From Martinezella tropici (GTDB lineage Bacteria; Pseudomonadota; Alphaproteobacteria; Rhizobiales; Rhizobiaceae): 64,000 bases of DNA. The position numbers and the translations under genes are program-made. Positions 8,794 to 16,886 of this stretch are shown here, one piece after another (position 1 is the stretch's first letter; every line of letters begins with the position of its first letter). The notes under the pieces were generated by a model. The model saw only the letters and a program-made list of their open reading frames with translations. It ran no database searches and was not told where the DNA came from. Location of the stretch: positions 620,001-684,000 of the forward strand of contig NZ_QMKK01000054.1 of assembly GCF_003287875.1 (NCBI RefSeq), read 5' to 3'.

Positions 8794-9621
8794 TCAGGTG
8801 ATGCGACGGATGCTTTCTGCGATCTCCTGCGGCTCGAAAACTTTCTTCCAGTCGTCGCGCATGAGGGCAGGAATGCCGAATTCGATCGCCTTGTTGCAGG
8901 CATCGGAGAACACGCCGTCGACTTCCTTGAAGATGACGGCGCCGAGCACGTTCATGTGGCCCAGCAGGAAGTCGCGGGCGGCTTCCGCCGGGACGCCGCG
9001 GGCAACGCACTCATCCATGGCCTGGCGCATGACGACGAGCAGCGAGGCGCAAACCGTTTCCGAAAGACCCGGTTCCAGCATCGCCATCTGCTCGACGGTG
9101 ACGCGATGCGAGCGCATGACGGGCGCCCAGATGACCTTGGCGATTTCCTCGCCGAGAGAATAGGCACTTTCCGGACCCTGCATCAGCGCCGAAACGATAT
9201 GCTGCTTGGCAAAGAGGCCGCCGAAATGGTCCTTCTTGGCCTGCATGTCGGTCTCGTCGTTGAAGATCGGCGGATGGCAGGGATGGGTGACGAAATAAGT
9301 GAGGTCTTCGCGCTGCGGCAGATGGCCTGCAAAGGGGGCGGCGGCGTCGAGCGCGACGACCATCGTGCCGGGTTTCAGCTTGTCGACGATGCCGGCGGCA
9401 ACCTTGCCGATCGCGGTATCCGGTACTGCAAGGATCACGACGTCCGCGCCATCCAGCGCGGCGTCGACAGGGACGCAATCGATGGAAAGGTCATTCTTCA
9501 GTCGGGCCTTGCCGGCATCGCTGACCTCGACATGGCGCACATCGAAGCGCGAGCCTTTCAGGTTCTTGGCGAGCCGGTAGCCCATTTTGCCGCCGGCGCC
9601 GAAAAGAGCAATTGCAGTCAT
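8794..9621 (-). CDS. apnO: D-apionate oxidoisomerase (6-phosphogluconate-dehydrogenase-like)
   Basis: This 275-residue dehydrogenase has an N-terminal Rossmann motif GAGGKMGYRLAKNL at residue 8 and an all-helical C-terminal domain like that of phosphogluconate dehydrogenases. In the apiose pathway ApnO oxidises D-apionate and isomerises it to 3-oxo-isoapionate. The histidine-rich segment FVTHPCHPPIF near residue 110 is a distinctive feature of this group and may hold a metal or substrate. It lies between the kinase and transporter genes, so the operon order joins the enzyme steps that precede and follow it. The specificity call is from family plus operon partners. Confidence 0.8.
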   Translation of the reverse strand: MTAIALFGAGGKMGYRLAKNLKGSRFDVRHVEVSDAGKARLKNDLSIDCVPVDAALDGADVVILAVPDTAIGKVAAGIVDKLKPGTMVVALDAAAPFAGHLPQREDLTYFVTHPCHPPIFNDETDMQAKKDHFGGLFAKQHIVSALMQGPESAYSLGEEIAKVIWAPVMRSHRVTVEQMAMLEPGLSETVCASLLVVMRQAMDECVARGVPAEAARDFLLGHMNVLGAVIFKEVDGVFSDACNKAIEFGIPALMRDDWKKVFEPQEIAESIRRIT

Positions 9622-9647
9622 GTTGGTACCTCGTTCACTTTCAATGT

Positions 9648-9673
9648 GTGGTATCGCAAGTGGTATGATGAGT
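9648..9673. promoter_or_regulatory. candidate GntR operator upstream of apnO
   Basis: Two TGGTAT boxes lie here, TGGTAT-CGCAAG-TGGTAT, the second continuing as TGGTATGATGAGT. The last 13 bases match 12 of 13 at the operator candidate 12384-12396 next to the divergent regulator gene. The position is just upstream of the apnO start, so the apnO-to-dhaL part could have its own promoter. Confidence 0.45.
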
Positions 9674-9710
9674 CAATGAGCATGCCAATGACCTTGCCGA
9701 GAATGCACAG

Positions 9711-11045
9711 CTAAGATGCTCGGCCGTCGCGGATCTGCGCGAAGTAATCGTCGGTGCCGACCTGCCCGCCCTTCAGTGCGATCTGCAGGCCGTTGGTGGG
9801 CGCATAGCTGCCATGGGCCGTGCAAAGCGGCGAGCCTGGCGTTTGCGGTAATGGGAGACGTGTCGTCAGGGCCTCGACGCGCAATTCCTTCAGGGCATGG
9901 CTCGAAGTATCGCCGCCGGCAATGACGGCGCGACCGAGATTTTCCTGTTCGATCAGACGTCGCAGGATCGTGCCGAGAGCTTGGCCGAGACGATGCCGGG
10001 CGCCGGGAATGCGGTCGATATCGCCGCCACGGTCGGCGGACGGGCCGAGCGCCGTATGAAGAATGACGCTGCGGCCGGCCTTGAGGCTGGCCACGCCCGC
10101 GGCGACGGCTGCGTCCAGAGCACGCTCGCCATTTTCGCCGACAAGCGCCAAGGGATCGAGATCGATGCCGTCAAAACCATCGGCCGTGGCGCGGCGGATT
10201 TGCCGTTCGGTCGTCGGCGATACGCTGCCGGAGACGACCGCGAGGCGGTCGACCTTGCCGGGAGGAGCAAACTTCGGCTTCTCTCCGATCAAACCTTCGT
10301 TGCGCCAGGCATTGAGAAGGGCATATTCGACACCGGATGAGCCTGCGACAAAAGCATTGCCCTTGCCTGCGAGGCGCCACAGCTGATGTCCTGCAGCAGC
10401 CTGGGTTTCCGGGCTGTCGACATCGAGAAGCAGGATACCATCCTTGCCTCTCGTCAGCGCATCTAGCCGCACGTCGGCATCGGCTGCCCGCATCATGACG
10501 AGGTCCGCGAGGCTGACGGGGAGGGGCGTCTGCTTGCCCAGATGCAAGGTGAGATCGGCCTCATCCATTGGCGTAACGGGATGCCGGCTCATGACCGGGT
10601 GCCGGTCGATGCGGAAGACCTGGCCCTGATAGGCCGCGAAAAGATGACCGAAGGCGGTGTAGCGTTTCAGCTGCGGCGCTCCGATCACAACGGGCACGAC
10701 GGGTTGTGCAAAGAGCGCTTTGCCGATCTCGATCGCCTTACCGATATTGCCGATCCCGGGGCTGGAATCGAAGGTCGAGCAGACCTTGTAGTGGCATATG
10801 GCGGCATCGAGGCCCTTCAACCATTCGAATGCGGATGTCAGATGCTCATCCATCCATTGCGGCGTTTCGCTTCGGCTGGTGCCGGCAATGCCGATGGCGC
10901 GGCAATCCCTGAACCGTTCCAGCATGGCTTCGCTCGGAATGTCGAGGAAGAGAGCAGTCGGCACGCCGTTCGAGGCAAGCGCCTCCATGACGTCGGTGGA
11001 GCCGGTGAAGTCATCGCCATAATAGCTGAGGAGAAGGTTGGACAT
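9711..11045 (-). CDS. oiaK: four-carbon acid sugar kinase family protein, probable 3-oxo-isoapionate 4-kinase
   Basis: This protein of about 444 residues belongs to the DUF1537 four-carbon acid sugar kinase family. The N-terminal substrate domain opens with YYGDDFTGSTDVMEAL, carrying the family DDFTG motif, and the C-terminal nucleotide domain has VSGSVSPTTERQI near residue 265 and VIAGGDTSSHAL near residue 385. In apiose catabolism OiaK phosphorylates 3-oxo-isoapionate to its 4-phosphate for a RuBisCO-like enzyme, whose gene lies 23 bases upstream. I start at the ATG at 11045, which places DDFTG at its usual position; six codons of open frame precede it. Related kinases use threonate or tartronate, so specificity is contextual. 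Confidence 0.8.
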   Translation of the reverse strand: MSNLLLSYYGDDFTGSTDVMEALASNGVPTALFLDIPSEAMLERFRDCRAIGIAGTSRSETPQWMDEHLTSAFEWLKGLDAAICHYKVCSTFDSSPGIGNIGKAIEIGKALFAQPVVPVVIGAPQLKRYTAFGHLFAAYQGQVFRIDRHPVMSRHPVTPMDEADLTLHLGKQTPLPVSLADLVMMRAADADVRLDALTRGKDGILLLDVDSPETQAAAGHQLWRLAGKGNAFVAGSSGVEYALLNAWRNEGLIGEKPKFAPPGKVDRLAVVSGSVSPTTERQIRRATADGFDGIDLDPLALVGENGERALDAAVAAGVASLKAGRSVILHTALGPSADRGGDIDRIPGARHRLGQALGTILRRLIEQENLGRAVIAGGDTSSHALKELRVEALTTRLPLPQTPGSPLCTAHGSYAPTNGLQIALKGGQVGTDDYFAQIRDGRAS

Positions 11046-11068
11046 TGCTGGAAGACTGGACATTGCTG

Positions 11069-12328
11069 TTAGGCGTCCTTGCCGTCACTGAATTTTGTGA
11101 TCGAGGCGGCAAGCTCCGGATGATTCCTCGCATAGTCGGCAAGCGGTATGTCCGAAACCGCCGCCTGCCAGGCCTGCTGGATGGCGCGAACGCCGGCCGC
11201 CGGTCCGAAGGGATGGCTGACGATGCCGCCGCCGCAGAGATAGAGAAGGTCGGTCGTCCGGCCGGTGCGCTGGTAGGTTTCCGGCGCCTGGCCGCCCCAT
11301 TGACCGGAGCCGGCAACGGGGAGCGGACAGTCGGATGGGCCGAAAAGCGGCGTGCGAATTGCCTTGAAGGACTCGACGAAGCTGTCGTCCGGTTCCCAAT
11401 ATTTGACCCTGATGCCGTTGATCTGGAACTGGTCAACGCCGAGCAGGCGCCAGAATTGCTGGTAAACCCTAAAATCCATGCCGGCACCGGGATGGCGGGT
11501 CAGCACATCCCAGCCATTGCGATGCGCATGCAGCACCAGCCCGGAGCGCTTGCGCAGGAAGCTCATGCCACCGAAGCCGATGGAATTGATGTTGACGACG
11601 GCGCAATTGCCGCCGGCCTTCAGCACCAGATCGTGGTTGCGCATCATCTCGTCGGGATCGGCATGCGAAATGCCGAAGGCATACATGACCTTCTTGCCCG
11701 TCTTCTGCTCGTGATCGAGGATAAGGGGCATGATGGCTTCGACGCGCTCTTTCAGCGGCGAATAGGCCGGGCTCATGAGCTTCTCGTCATCCTTGATGAA
11801 ATCGACGCCCGAGCCGATCAGCTCGCCGACAAGCGCGGCCGTTTCCTTTGGCCGAAGGCCGAGCGCGGGCTTGACGATCGTGCCGATGATCGGGCGGCCG
11901 CTGACGCCGGTCAGGCGCAAGCTGCCGGCAACACCGAATTGCGGCCCGGGATGTGCATCGCGAAAGGCCTCCGGCAGCTTCATGTCGACGATGCGGATGC
12001 CGGTCATGCCCTTGATCGAGAAGACGCCGCCGATCGCGATCGTCATCAGCGCCGCAAGATCGGTGCCGATCGCATCCAGCGGGAAGGCGATATCGACATC
12101 GGCCCGACGGATCGGGCCATGTCCTTCCGCGACTTCCGGCCAGGTCGGATGCTCCGCATCGGCAAGCGGGCGAATCGCGCTGAGGCGCGCGGCAACGCGC
12201 GCCTTGAGTTCTTCCGTTTCGCCGGGGACCGCGACGAAAGTGCCGGTCGATTGATCGCTGGCGATCTTGCGGGCCATCGCTTCGATGCTGCCAGGCGTTT
12301 CGATACGGTAGGTAACGGTGATGGTCAT
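11069..12328 (-). CDS. oiaX: RuBisCO-like protein (form IV), probable 3-oxo-isoapionate-4-phosphate decarboxylase (OiaX) or transcarboxylase/hydrolase (OiaT)
   Basis: This 419-residue RuBisCO large-subunit homologue keeps the active-site TIVKPALGL lysine segment near residue 150 and the carbamylated-lysine motif GVDFIKDDEKL near residue 180. The loop-6 region reads AGSGQWGGQ, without the lysine used by true RuBisCO for CO2 addition, so carboxylation of ribulose bisphosphate is not expected. Together with the upstream-pathway genes this fits the RuBisCO-like enzymes acting on 3-oxo-isoapionate 4-phosphate. OiaX would give L-erythrulose 1-phosphate plus CO2; OiaT would give 3-phosphoglycerate plus glycolate. 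Sequence reading cannot separate the two; the C4-ketose kinase genes mildly favour OiaX. It is the first gene of the operon, with ATG at 12328. Confidence 0.75.
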   Translation of the reverse strand: MTITVTYRIETPGSIEAMARKIASDQSTGTFVAVPGETEELKARVAARLSAIRPLADAEHPTWPEVAEGHGPIRRADVDIAFPLDAIGTDLAALMTIAIGGVFSIKGMTGIRIVDMKLPEAFRDAHPGPQFGVAGSLRLTGVSGRPIIGTIVKPALGLRPKETAALVGELIGSGVDFIKDDEKLMSPAYSPLKERVEAIMPLILDHEQKTGKKVMYAFGISHADPDEMMRNHDLVLKAGGNCAVVNINSIGFGGMSFLRKRSGLVLHAHRNGWDVLTRHPGAGMDFRVYQQFWRLLGVDQFQINGIRVKYWEPDDSFVESFKAIRTPLFGPSDCPLPVAGSGQWGGQAPETYQRTGRTTDLLYLCGGGIVSHPFGPAAGVRAIQQAWQAAVSDIPLADYARNHPELAASITKFSDGKDA

Positions 12329-12375
12329 AAGCGACTGAATGCTCCTCTCGCCGACGATTTTCACGTGGCGCAAAC

Positions 12376-12402
12376 TGGTGATCTGGTATAATGAGTATTC
12401 CA
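12376..12402. promoter_or_regulatory. candidate GntR/FCD operator in the oiaX-regulator intergenic region
   Basis: The segment contains TGGTG, then TGGTATA-ATGAG-TATTCCA, an imperfect inverted repeat (one mismatch per arm). GGTATA-type repeats are known targets of NanR-like FCD regulators. It lies 48 bases upstream of the RuBisCO-like gene start and inside the divergent promoter region, and shares TGGTATRATGAGT with the site at 9661-9673. Confidence 0.5.
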
Positions 12403-12474
12403 ACTTCTGCAACGATTTTTTTGCCCGGCAGTCGACAACATGTTTCGTATGGGCTTCCGCCGCGGCAATCGAAA

Positions 12475-13218
12475 ATGCATAAGGGAGAAAAGGTTTTGGG
12501 AAAGCGGGGGTCCATGGGTCAGCCTGTTGAACAAATTGTACGTCGAAAGCTGTCCGATGAGGTATTCGAGCGGCTGGAACGGTTGATCACATCGGGAGAA
12601 CTCAAACCTGGCGACGAGATGCCGTCCGAACGAGTCCTTATGGAGCGTTTCGGCGTCGGCCGGCCGGCGATTCGCGAAGCCATGCAGGCGCTCGCCAATA
12701 TGGGGTTGGTGAATATCTCGCACGGCGAGCGTGCCAAGGTGCTCCAGCTCACGGCGAAGTCGATCTTCCGGCAAGTCGACCTGACCGCCAAGATCATGCT
12801 CTCGCAATCGTCCGACTCGCTCGAACATTTGAAGAGCGCGCGCATCTTCTTCGAGCGCGGCATGGCGCGCGAAGCGGCGCAGCGCGCAACCGAAAAAGAT
12901 ATCGCCGATCTTTACGACATTATCGAACGTCAACGCGCTTCCCTGGGGGATGCCGAGGAGTTCATTTCGGCCGACATGCAGTTCCACACGCGCATTGCCC
13001 AGATTTCCGGCAATCCGATTTTCGCCGCTGTGAGCGAGGCCATGCTGGCATGGCTGAAGGCCTATCATACCGACATGCTGATCTGGACCGGCAAGGAAAA
13101 GTTCACGCTGGTCGAGCACGAGGAGATCCTCGCGCGCATGGCGGAGAACGATGCCGACGGAGCAGAGCAGGCGATGCTCAAGCATCTTGAAAGGTCGCGC
13201 GCGCTCTATACGAAGTGA
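12475..13218 (+). CDS. GntR-family (FCD subfamily) transcriptional regulator
   Basis: A winged helix-turn-helix at about residues 25-85 (KPGDEMPSERVLMERFGVGR, then PAIREAMQALANMGLV) is followed by an all-helical FCD ligand domain. The FCD metal ligands appear as ADMQFHTRIA near residue 165, with further histidines near the C-terminus (VEHEEIL). Such proteins repress sugar-acid operons and release on binding an effector, often with a divalent metal. It is divergent from the apiose operon, which makes it the likely local regulator. Three starts are possible: ATG 12475 (used here), TTG 12496 with an AAGGGAG site eight bases upstream, and ATG 12514; all keep the DNA-binding domain. Confidence 0.88.
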   Translation: MHKGEKVLGKRGSMGQPVEQIVRRKLSDEVFERLERLITSGELKPGDEMPSERVLMERFGVGRPAIREAMQALANMGLVNISHGERAKVLQLTAKSIFRQVDLTAKIMLSQSSDSLEHLKSARIFFERGMAREAAQRATEKDIADLYDIIERQRASLGDAEEFISADMQFHTRIAQISGNPIFAAVSEAMLAWLKAYHTDMLIWTGKEKFTLVEHEEILARMAENDADGAEQAMLKHLERSRALYTK

Positions 13219-13311
13219 TCTTCGCCTCGGCAGCTGTCAGGCGAGGGGTAATTGTCCTAATTCCTCCCCATTCCTTGTGAAATCTGGCCGCATGCAAACG
13301 AGGTGTGCGTG

Positions 13312-13524
13312 ATGGTCAATTTCATTCACCGGAATATGCCGCTTTTTCTGGCCGCTATTCTGACGGCGGTCGCCATAACTCTTTATAATCTGGCTTGCCT
13401 CATGGTCAGGCACCATCACACGATATTGCATGATCTCCACCGCGCGGTGGGTGCCTTGATCCTCCTTGCCGCATTCTATGCCATCATCCGCCACATGCAG
13501 TCGCTGCCGGATGAGGAAGGCTAG
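13312..13524 (+). CDS. small two-helix membrane protein, unknown
   Basis: A 70-residue open frame starts with ATG at 13312, preceded by GAGGTG. Two hydrophobic stretches (about residues 9-32 and 45-60) suggest a small inner-membrane protein with a short basic/histidine-rich loop (VRHHHT) between them. I do not recognise a family. It stands alone between the GntR gene and uppP. The good ribosome site and clear membrane pattern favour a real gene, but the frame is short. Confidence 0.45.
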   Translation: MVNFIHRNMPLFLAAILTAVAITLYNLACLMVRHHHTILHDLHRAVGALILLAAFYAIIRHMQSLPDEEG

Positions 13525-13724
13525 AAATCCGTTAAACCCGGAAATCAAAACCGGCAATTTCAGATAGCATTCAGCCTGCGCGGCTATATCCTCGTCCTGT
13601 CATAGTGCGGAGTTGACGGCATCCTACAAGATTGCCGCTGGTTTCGTGTCGGAAAACGGTTCCACAGCAAGTTCATCGCACCGTTCCGGTGCCAAGCCCC
13701 ATGAAGAACTGAGGATGTCAAAAC

Positions 13725-14597
13725 GTGGCTGATGTTTGTACACAAGGCGTAGACACGGGCTTTGTTGCCCTGGGCTATGCCAAGATCGCGATACTGGGTG
13801 TCGTGCAGGGATTGACCGAGCTTCTGCCGGTCTCCTCCACTGCCCATATGCGCCTGGTGCCGGCCTTGCTCGGCTGGCAGGATCCGGGTTCGGCCTTTTC
13901 GGCCGCTATGCAGCTTGCGGCCCTTGCCGCCATCGTCTCCTATTTCTGGAGCGACGTTCGTTACGTCACCTTCGGATCGCTCGATGCCATCAGGCAGAGG
14001 GATTGGCGCTCCCCCGCGATGCGGCTTGCGATCGCCATCGTCATTGCAACGGTGCCGATCGCAATCGCGGGCCTCTTGCTTTCGAAGTCGTTGAATGCCT
14101 GCGGCACATCTTTCCGCAGCCTTTGGGTGATCGGCATCGCCTGCCTGGTCATGGGCTTGCTTCTGGCGGTCGCTGAACTCTATAGCCGTCATAGGAAGGG
14201 CATCGAGCAGATGACGCTGATGGATGCCCTGTTCGTCGGCATCACCCAGGTCGGTGCGCTGGTTCCCGGCGTCTCGCGCTCGGGTTCGACGCTGACCGGT
14301 GCACTCTTCCTCGGTCTGAAGCGTGATGAAGCCGCACGGTTCTCGTTCCTGCTCGGCTTACCGGCCATCGCGCTTGCCGGCCTGAAGGAGCTGTTCGAAC
14401 TCTACAAGGCCCATATTCCGATGGAAGCCTGGTCCATCCTGATCGTCGGCCTCATTGTGGGCAGCATATCGTCCTTCGTCGCCATCTGGGGACTGATGCG
14501 CTTTCTGGAGCGTTTCTCGACCTGGCCTTTCGTCATCTACCGTATCATGCTCGGCGTCGTCATTCTCTTCGGCGTGCTGACCATGGGATGGGCTTGA
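13725..14597 (+). CDS. uppP: undecaprenyl-diphosphatase (UppP/BacA)
   Basis: This 290-residue polytopic membrane enzyme dephosphorylates undecaprenyl diphosphate, recycling the lipid carrier used for peptidoglycan and surface polysaccharide. Both catalytic motifs are present: QGLTELLPVSSTAHM near residue 28 (the E-rich motif) and PGVSRSGSTLTG near residue 183. It starts with GTG at 13725, with GAGGA about ten bases upstream. Length and membrane-segment count are normal. It is monocistronic and followed by a terminator. Confidence 0.95.
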   Translation: MADVCTQGVDTGFVALGYAKIAILGVVQGLTELLPVSSTAHMRLVPALLGWQDPGSAFSAAMQLAALAAIVSYFWSDVRYVTFGSLDAIRQRDWRSPAMRLAIAIVIATVPIAIAGLLLSKSLNACGTSFRSLWVIGIACLVMGLLLAVAELYSRHRKGIEQMTLMDALFVGITQVGALVPGVSRSGSTLTGALFLGLKRDEAARFSFLLGLPAIALAGLKELFELYKAHIPMEAWSILIVGLIVGSISSFVAIWGLMRFLERFSTWPFVIYRIMLGVVILFGVLTMGWA

Positions 14598-14632
14598 GCT
14601 GTCCGAACCGTCGGCTGCAAAGCTTCAATATC

Positions 14633-14661
14633 GGCGCTGCCTCCATGGTAGCGCCTTTTTC
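14633..14661 (+). terminator. Rho-independent terminator of uppP
   Basis: The inverted repeat GGCGCT...AGCGCC, extendable inward by GCC/GGT, is followed by TTTTTC. It lies about 36 bases after the uppP stop. Confidence 0.75.
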
Positions 14662-14672
14662 ATTCCGGGCCG

Positions 14673-15437
14673 TTATCCAAAAACGAGACCGCCATCGACG
14701 ATAAGATTTTGTCCGGTGACGGCACGCGCCCAGGGGCTGGCAAAGAAGAGCACCGCATCGGCAGCTTCCTCGGGTGTGGTGACGCGACGCAGCGGTGTAT
14801 TGGCGGCGATGATGTCGAAGACGGCTTCCGGCGTGGCACTGCTGGCATCGGTCGTGCGCAGAAGGCCGCCGGAGACCATGTTGACGGTAATCCCGAGCGG
14901 GCCGAGTTCGGACGCAGCCGTGCGGGTCAGCGACAGCAGTGCCGCCTTGGCTGCGGTATAATCGTGATAAGGCACGACCGGATTCTGGAAGAGGTTCGTG
15001 CCGATCGTGACGATCCGGCCAAAGCCCGCCGTTGCCATTGCCGGCTGCGCCGCCTGTATCAGGTTCAAAGCGCCTTGCAGTGCGGTTTCCAGCTGTATCG
15101 CCATTTCCGCCCAGCTCAAGGCATGCAATTTCGAGCGCGCATCGCCATTGAAGCTGAAATCGGCGAGCGCGTTATGGACGACTGTTGTCGGCGCGCCGAA
15201 ATGCGCAGTTACCTCGGCAACGAGCTGCTTCGTATCTCCAGGATCGCGGATATCGGCCCGAAACGCTTTCGCATGATCGCCAAGGTCTGCCGCCAGCGCC
15301 TCTGCCCGCTCACGGCTGGCACGATAGTTGATGGCAACCTTTGCGCCCTCCCGAGCAAAGGCCGTCGCTATGGCCGCGCCGAGACCGCGCCCGGCACCTG
15401 AAACGATGACGATCTGATCCTTGAGTGACAGGCTCAT
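14673..15437 (-). CDS. short-chain dehydrogenase/reductase at the end of the thi operon
   Basis: This 254-residue classical SDR has the cofactor motif SGAGRGLGAAIA near residue 11 and the catalytic YHDYTAAKAAL near residue 155. The C-terminal IVDGGLVFG resembles FabG-type 3-oxoacyl-ACP reductases. The ATG at 15437 was chosen because the Rossmann motif then lies at the normal distance from the start; a longer frame extends into thiD. It begins four bases after thiD ends, so it is probably co-transcribed under the TPP riboswitch. A thiamine-related reduction is possible, but the substrate is unknown. Confidence 0.88.
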   Translation of the reverse strand: MSLSLKDQIVIVSGAGRGLGAAIATAFAREGAKVAINYRASRERAEALAADLGDHAKAFRADIRDPGDTKQLVAEVTAHFGAPTTVVHNALADFSFNGDARSKLHALSWAEMAIQLETALQGALNLIQAAQPAMATAGFGRIVTIGTNLFQNPVVPYHDYTAAKAALLSLTRTAASELGPLGITVNMVSGGLLRTTDASSATPEAVFDIIAANTPLRRVTTPEEAADAVLFFASPWARAVTGQNLIVDGGLVFG

Positions 15438-15441
15438 TTCT

Positions 15442-16254
15442 CTACTCCTTGTTTGTGTGCCAGAGCCCATGAAAATGCTGCACAGGTCCGTGGCCGCTTC
15501 CGACGGAAAGGTGGCCCGAGGCGGCGACCGCGGCGGCGAGATAGGCTTTGGCGGCGGCGACGGCTTTCGGCAGCGGCAGTCCCTTGGCGATCTCGGCGGC
15601 GATGGCGCTGGAAAGCGTGCAACCCGTCCCATGCGTATTCTTCGTCGGCAGCCGCTCGGCTTCGAACCAGGTCAGGCCGCCGGCGCCCGCCAGCACATCC
15701 GGACTTTCGTCACCCGCAAGATGACCGCCCTTGATGAGGACGGCCGAAGGCCCAAACGCTGCCAGAGCAAGCGCCTGACGTGCCATGTCTTCGCGGTTTG
15801 AGGCCTCCACGTCATGCAACAGCGCTGCCGCCTCGGGCAGGTTCGGCGTTATGACTGTCGCAAGCGGTAACAGCCGCATGGTCAGCACGTCGACGGCATC
15901 GGCGGCAAGCAGGGCGGCGCCACCTTTCGCGATCATCACGGGATCGAGCACGACGGGCACATCGCCATGTCGCGCCAGAATGTCCGCGACCGCATCCGCA
16001 ATCGCGGCGTTGGCAATCATCCCGATCTTGATCGCATCGACCCGGATATCGGCGAAGATCGCATTGATCTGATCCGCCACGAAAGAGGGTGGCACCGGAT
16101 GGACACCGACGACGCCTTGCGTGTTCTGCGCCGTCAGTGCGGTTAGGGCCGCCATTCCATAAACGCCGCGGGCGGAGAAGGCCTTCAGGTCGGCCTGGAT
16201 ACCGGCGCCGCCGGAGGGATCGGAGCCGGCGATGGACAGGACATTGCGGATCAT
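15442..16254 (-). CDS. thiD: hydroxymethylpyrimidine/phosphomethylpyrimidine kinase
   Basis: This 270-residue ribokinase-fold enzyme phosphorylates HMP and HMP-phosphate to HMP diphosphate for thiamine phosphate synthesis. Motifs seen are SIAGSDPSGGAGIQADLK at the N-terminus, VVLDPVMIAKGG near residue 115, LIKGGHL near residue 180 and the anion-hole NTHGTGCTLSSAIA near residue 205. It follows thiE with a four-base overlap and precedes the SDR gene by four bases. Confidence 0.95.
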   Translation of the reverse strand: MIRNVLSIAGSDPSGGAGIQADLKAFSARGVYGMAALTALTAQNTQGVVGVHPVPPSFVADQINAIFADIRVDAIKIGMIANAAIADAVADILARHGDVPVVLDPVMIAKGGAALLAADAVDVLTMRLLPLATVITPNLPEAAALLHDVEASNREDMARQALALAAFGPSAVLIKGGHLAGDESPDVLAGAGGLTWFEAERLPTKNTHGTGCTLSSAIAAEIAKGLPLPKAVAAAKAYLAAAVAASGHLSVGSGHGPVQHFHGLWHTNKE

Positions 16255-16886
16255 TGGCGAGCCTCCTTGATGGCGTTCGCGATGAGGGCCGTCGCCTTTC
16301 GCGGGTCCGCTTGGCCACAGATGGCGGAGACGACCGCAAGGCCGTCCGCGCCTACCGAGAAAACCTCTCGCGTATGCTCCACTTTGAGGCCGCCGATCGC
16401 AACCGATGGAACGGGGCAGAGCCCGACGATGCGGGCAAGACCGTCGAAGCCGATCGGTTGCTTGTGATCGGGCTTGGTCGGTGTGGCAAAGACCGGACCG
16501 ATGCCGGCATAGTCGACGATACCAGGGTCTATGAGGGTCGCGAGGACCTCGGTTTCCACCGAGAGGCCGAGGATCATGTCCGGCCCGATCCGGCGGCGTG
16601 CTTTGGCGGCGTTCATATCCTCCTGTCCGATGTGGAGACCGTCGGCGCCGATGGCGATGGCGGCTTCCACATTGTCGTTGACGATCAGCCGGGCATTGGT
16701 TCCCTGCAGGATCTTTTTGAGAGCGCGGCCTGTCTCGATCACGGCTGCGGTCGGAGCATGCTTGTCGCGCAGCTGTACGATCGTGGCACCGCCGGCAACG
16801 GCCGCACGGGTCGTTTCGATCATGCCGAGGTCACCACACAGCACGGGATCGAGGACGAGGTAGAGTGAGAGATCGAAGTCTTTCAT
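16251..16886 (-). CDS. thiE: thiamine phosphate synthase
   Basis: This 211-residue TIM barrel couples HMP diphosphate with thiazole phosphate. Typical ThiE segments are QLRDKHA near residue 38, IVNDNVEAA near residue 65, GADGLHIGQEDM near residue 80, LGLSVET near residue 105 and a C-terminal VVSAICGQADP. The start overlaps the thiM stop by four bases and the stop overlaps the thiD start by four bases, so the three thiamine genes are coupled. Confidence 0.94.
   Translation of the reverse strand: MKDFDLSLYLVLDPVLCGDLGMIETTRAAVAGGATIVQLRDKHAPTAAVIETGRALKKILQGTNARLIVNDNVEAAIAIGADGLHIGQEDMNAAKARRRIGPDMILGLSVETEVLATLIDPGIVDYAGIGPVFATPTKPDHKQPIGFDGLARIVGLCPVPSVAIGGLKVEHTREVFSVGADGLAVVSAICGQADPRKATALIANAIKEARQ

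Noticed and set aside
7548..8801. Plus-strand open frame of 417 codons across the binding-protein gene
   Set aside because: Shadow of a clear periplasmic binding-protein gene.
11069..12328. Bona fide CO2-fixing RuBisCO
   Set aside because: Loop-6 lysine is absent, no small-subunit or phosphoribulokinase gene is nearby, and the operon is for sugar-acid breakdown.
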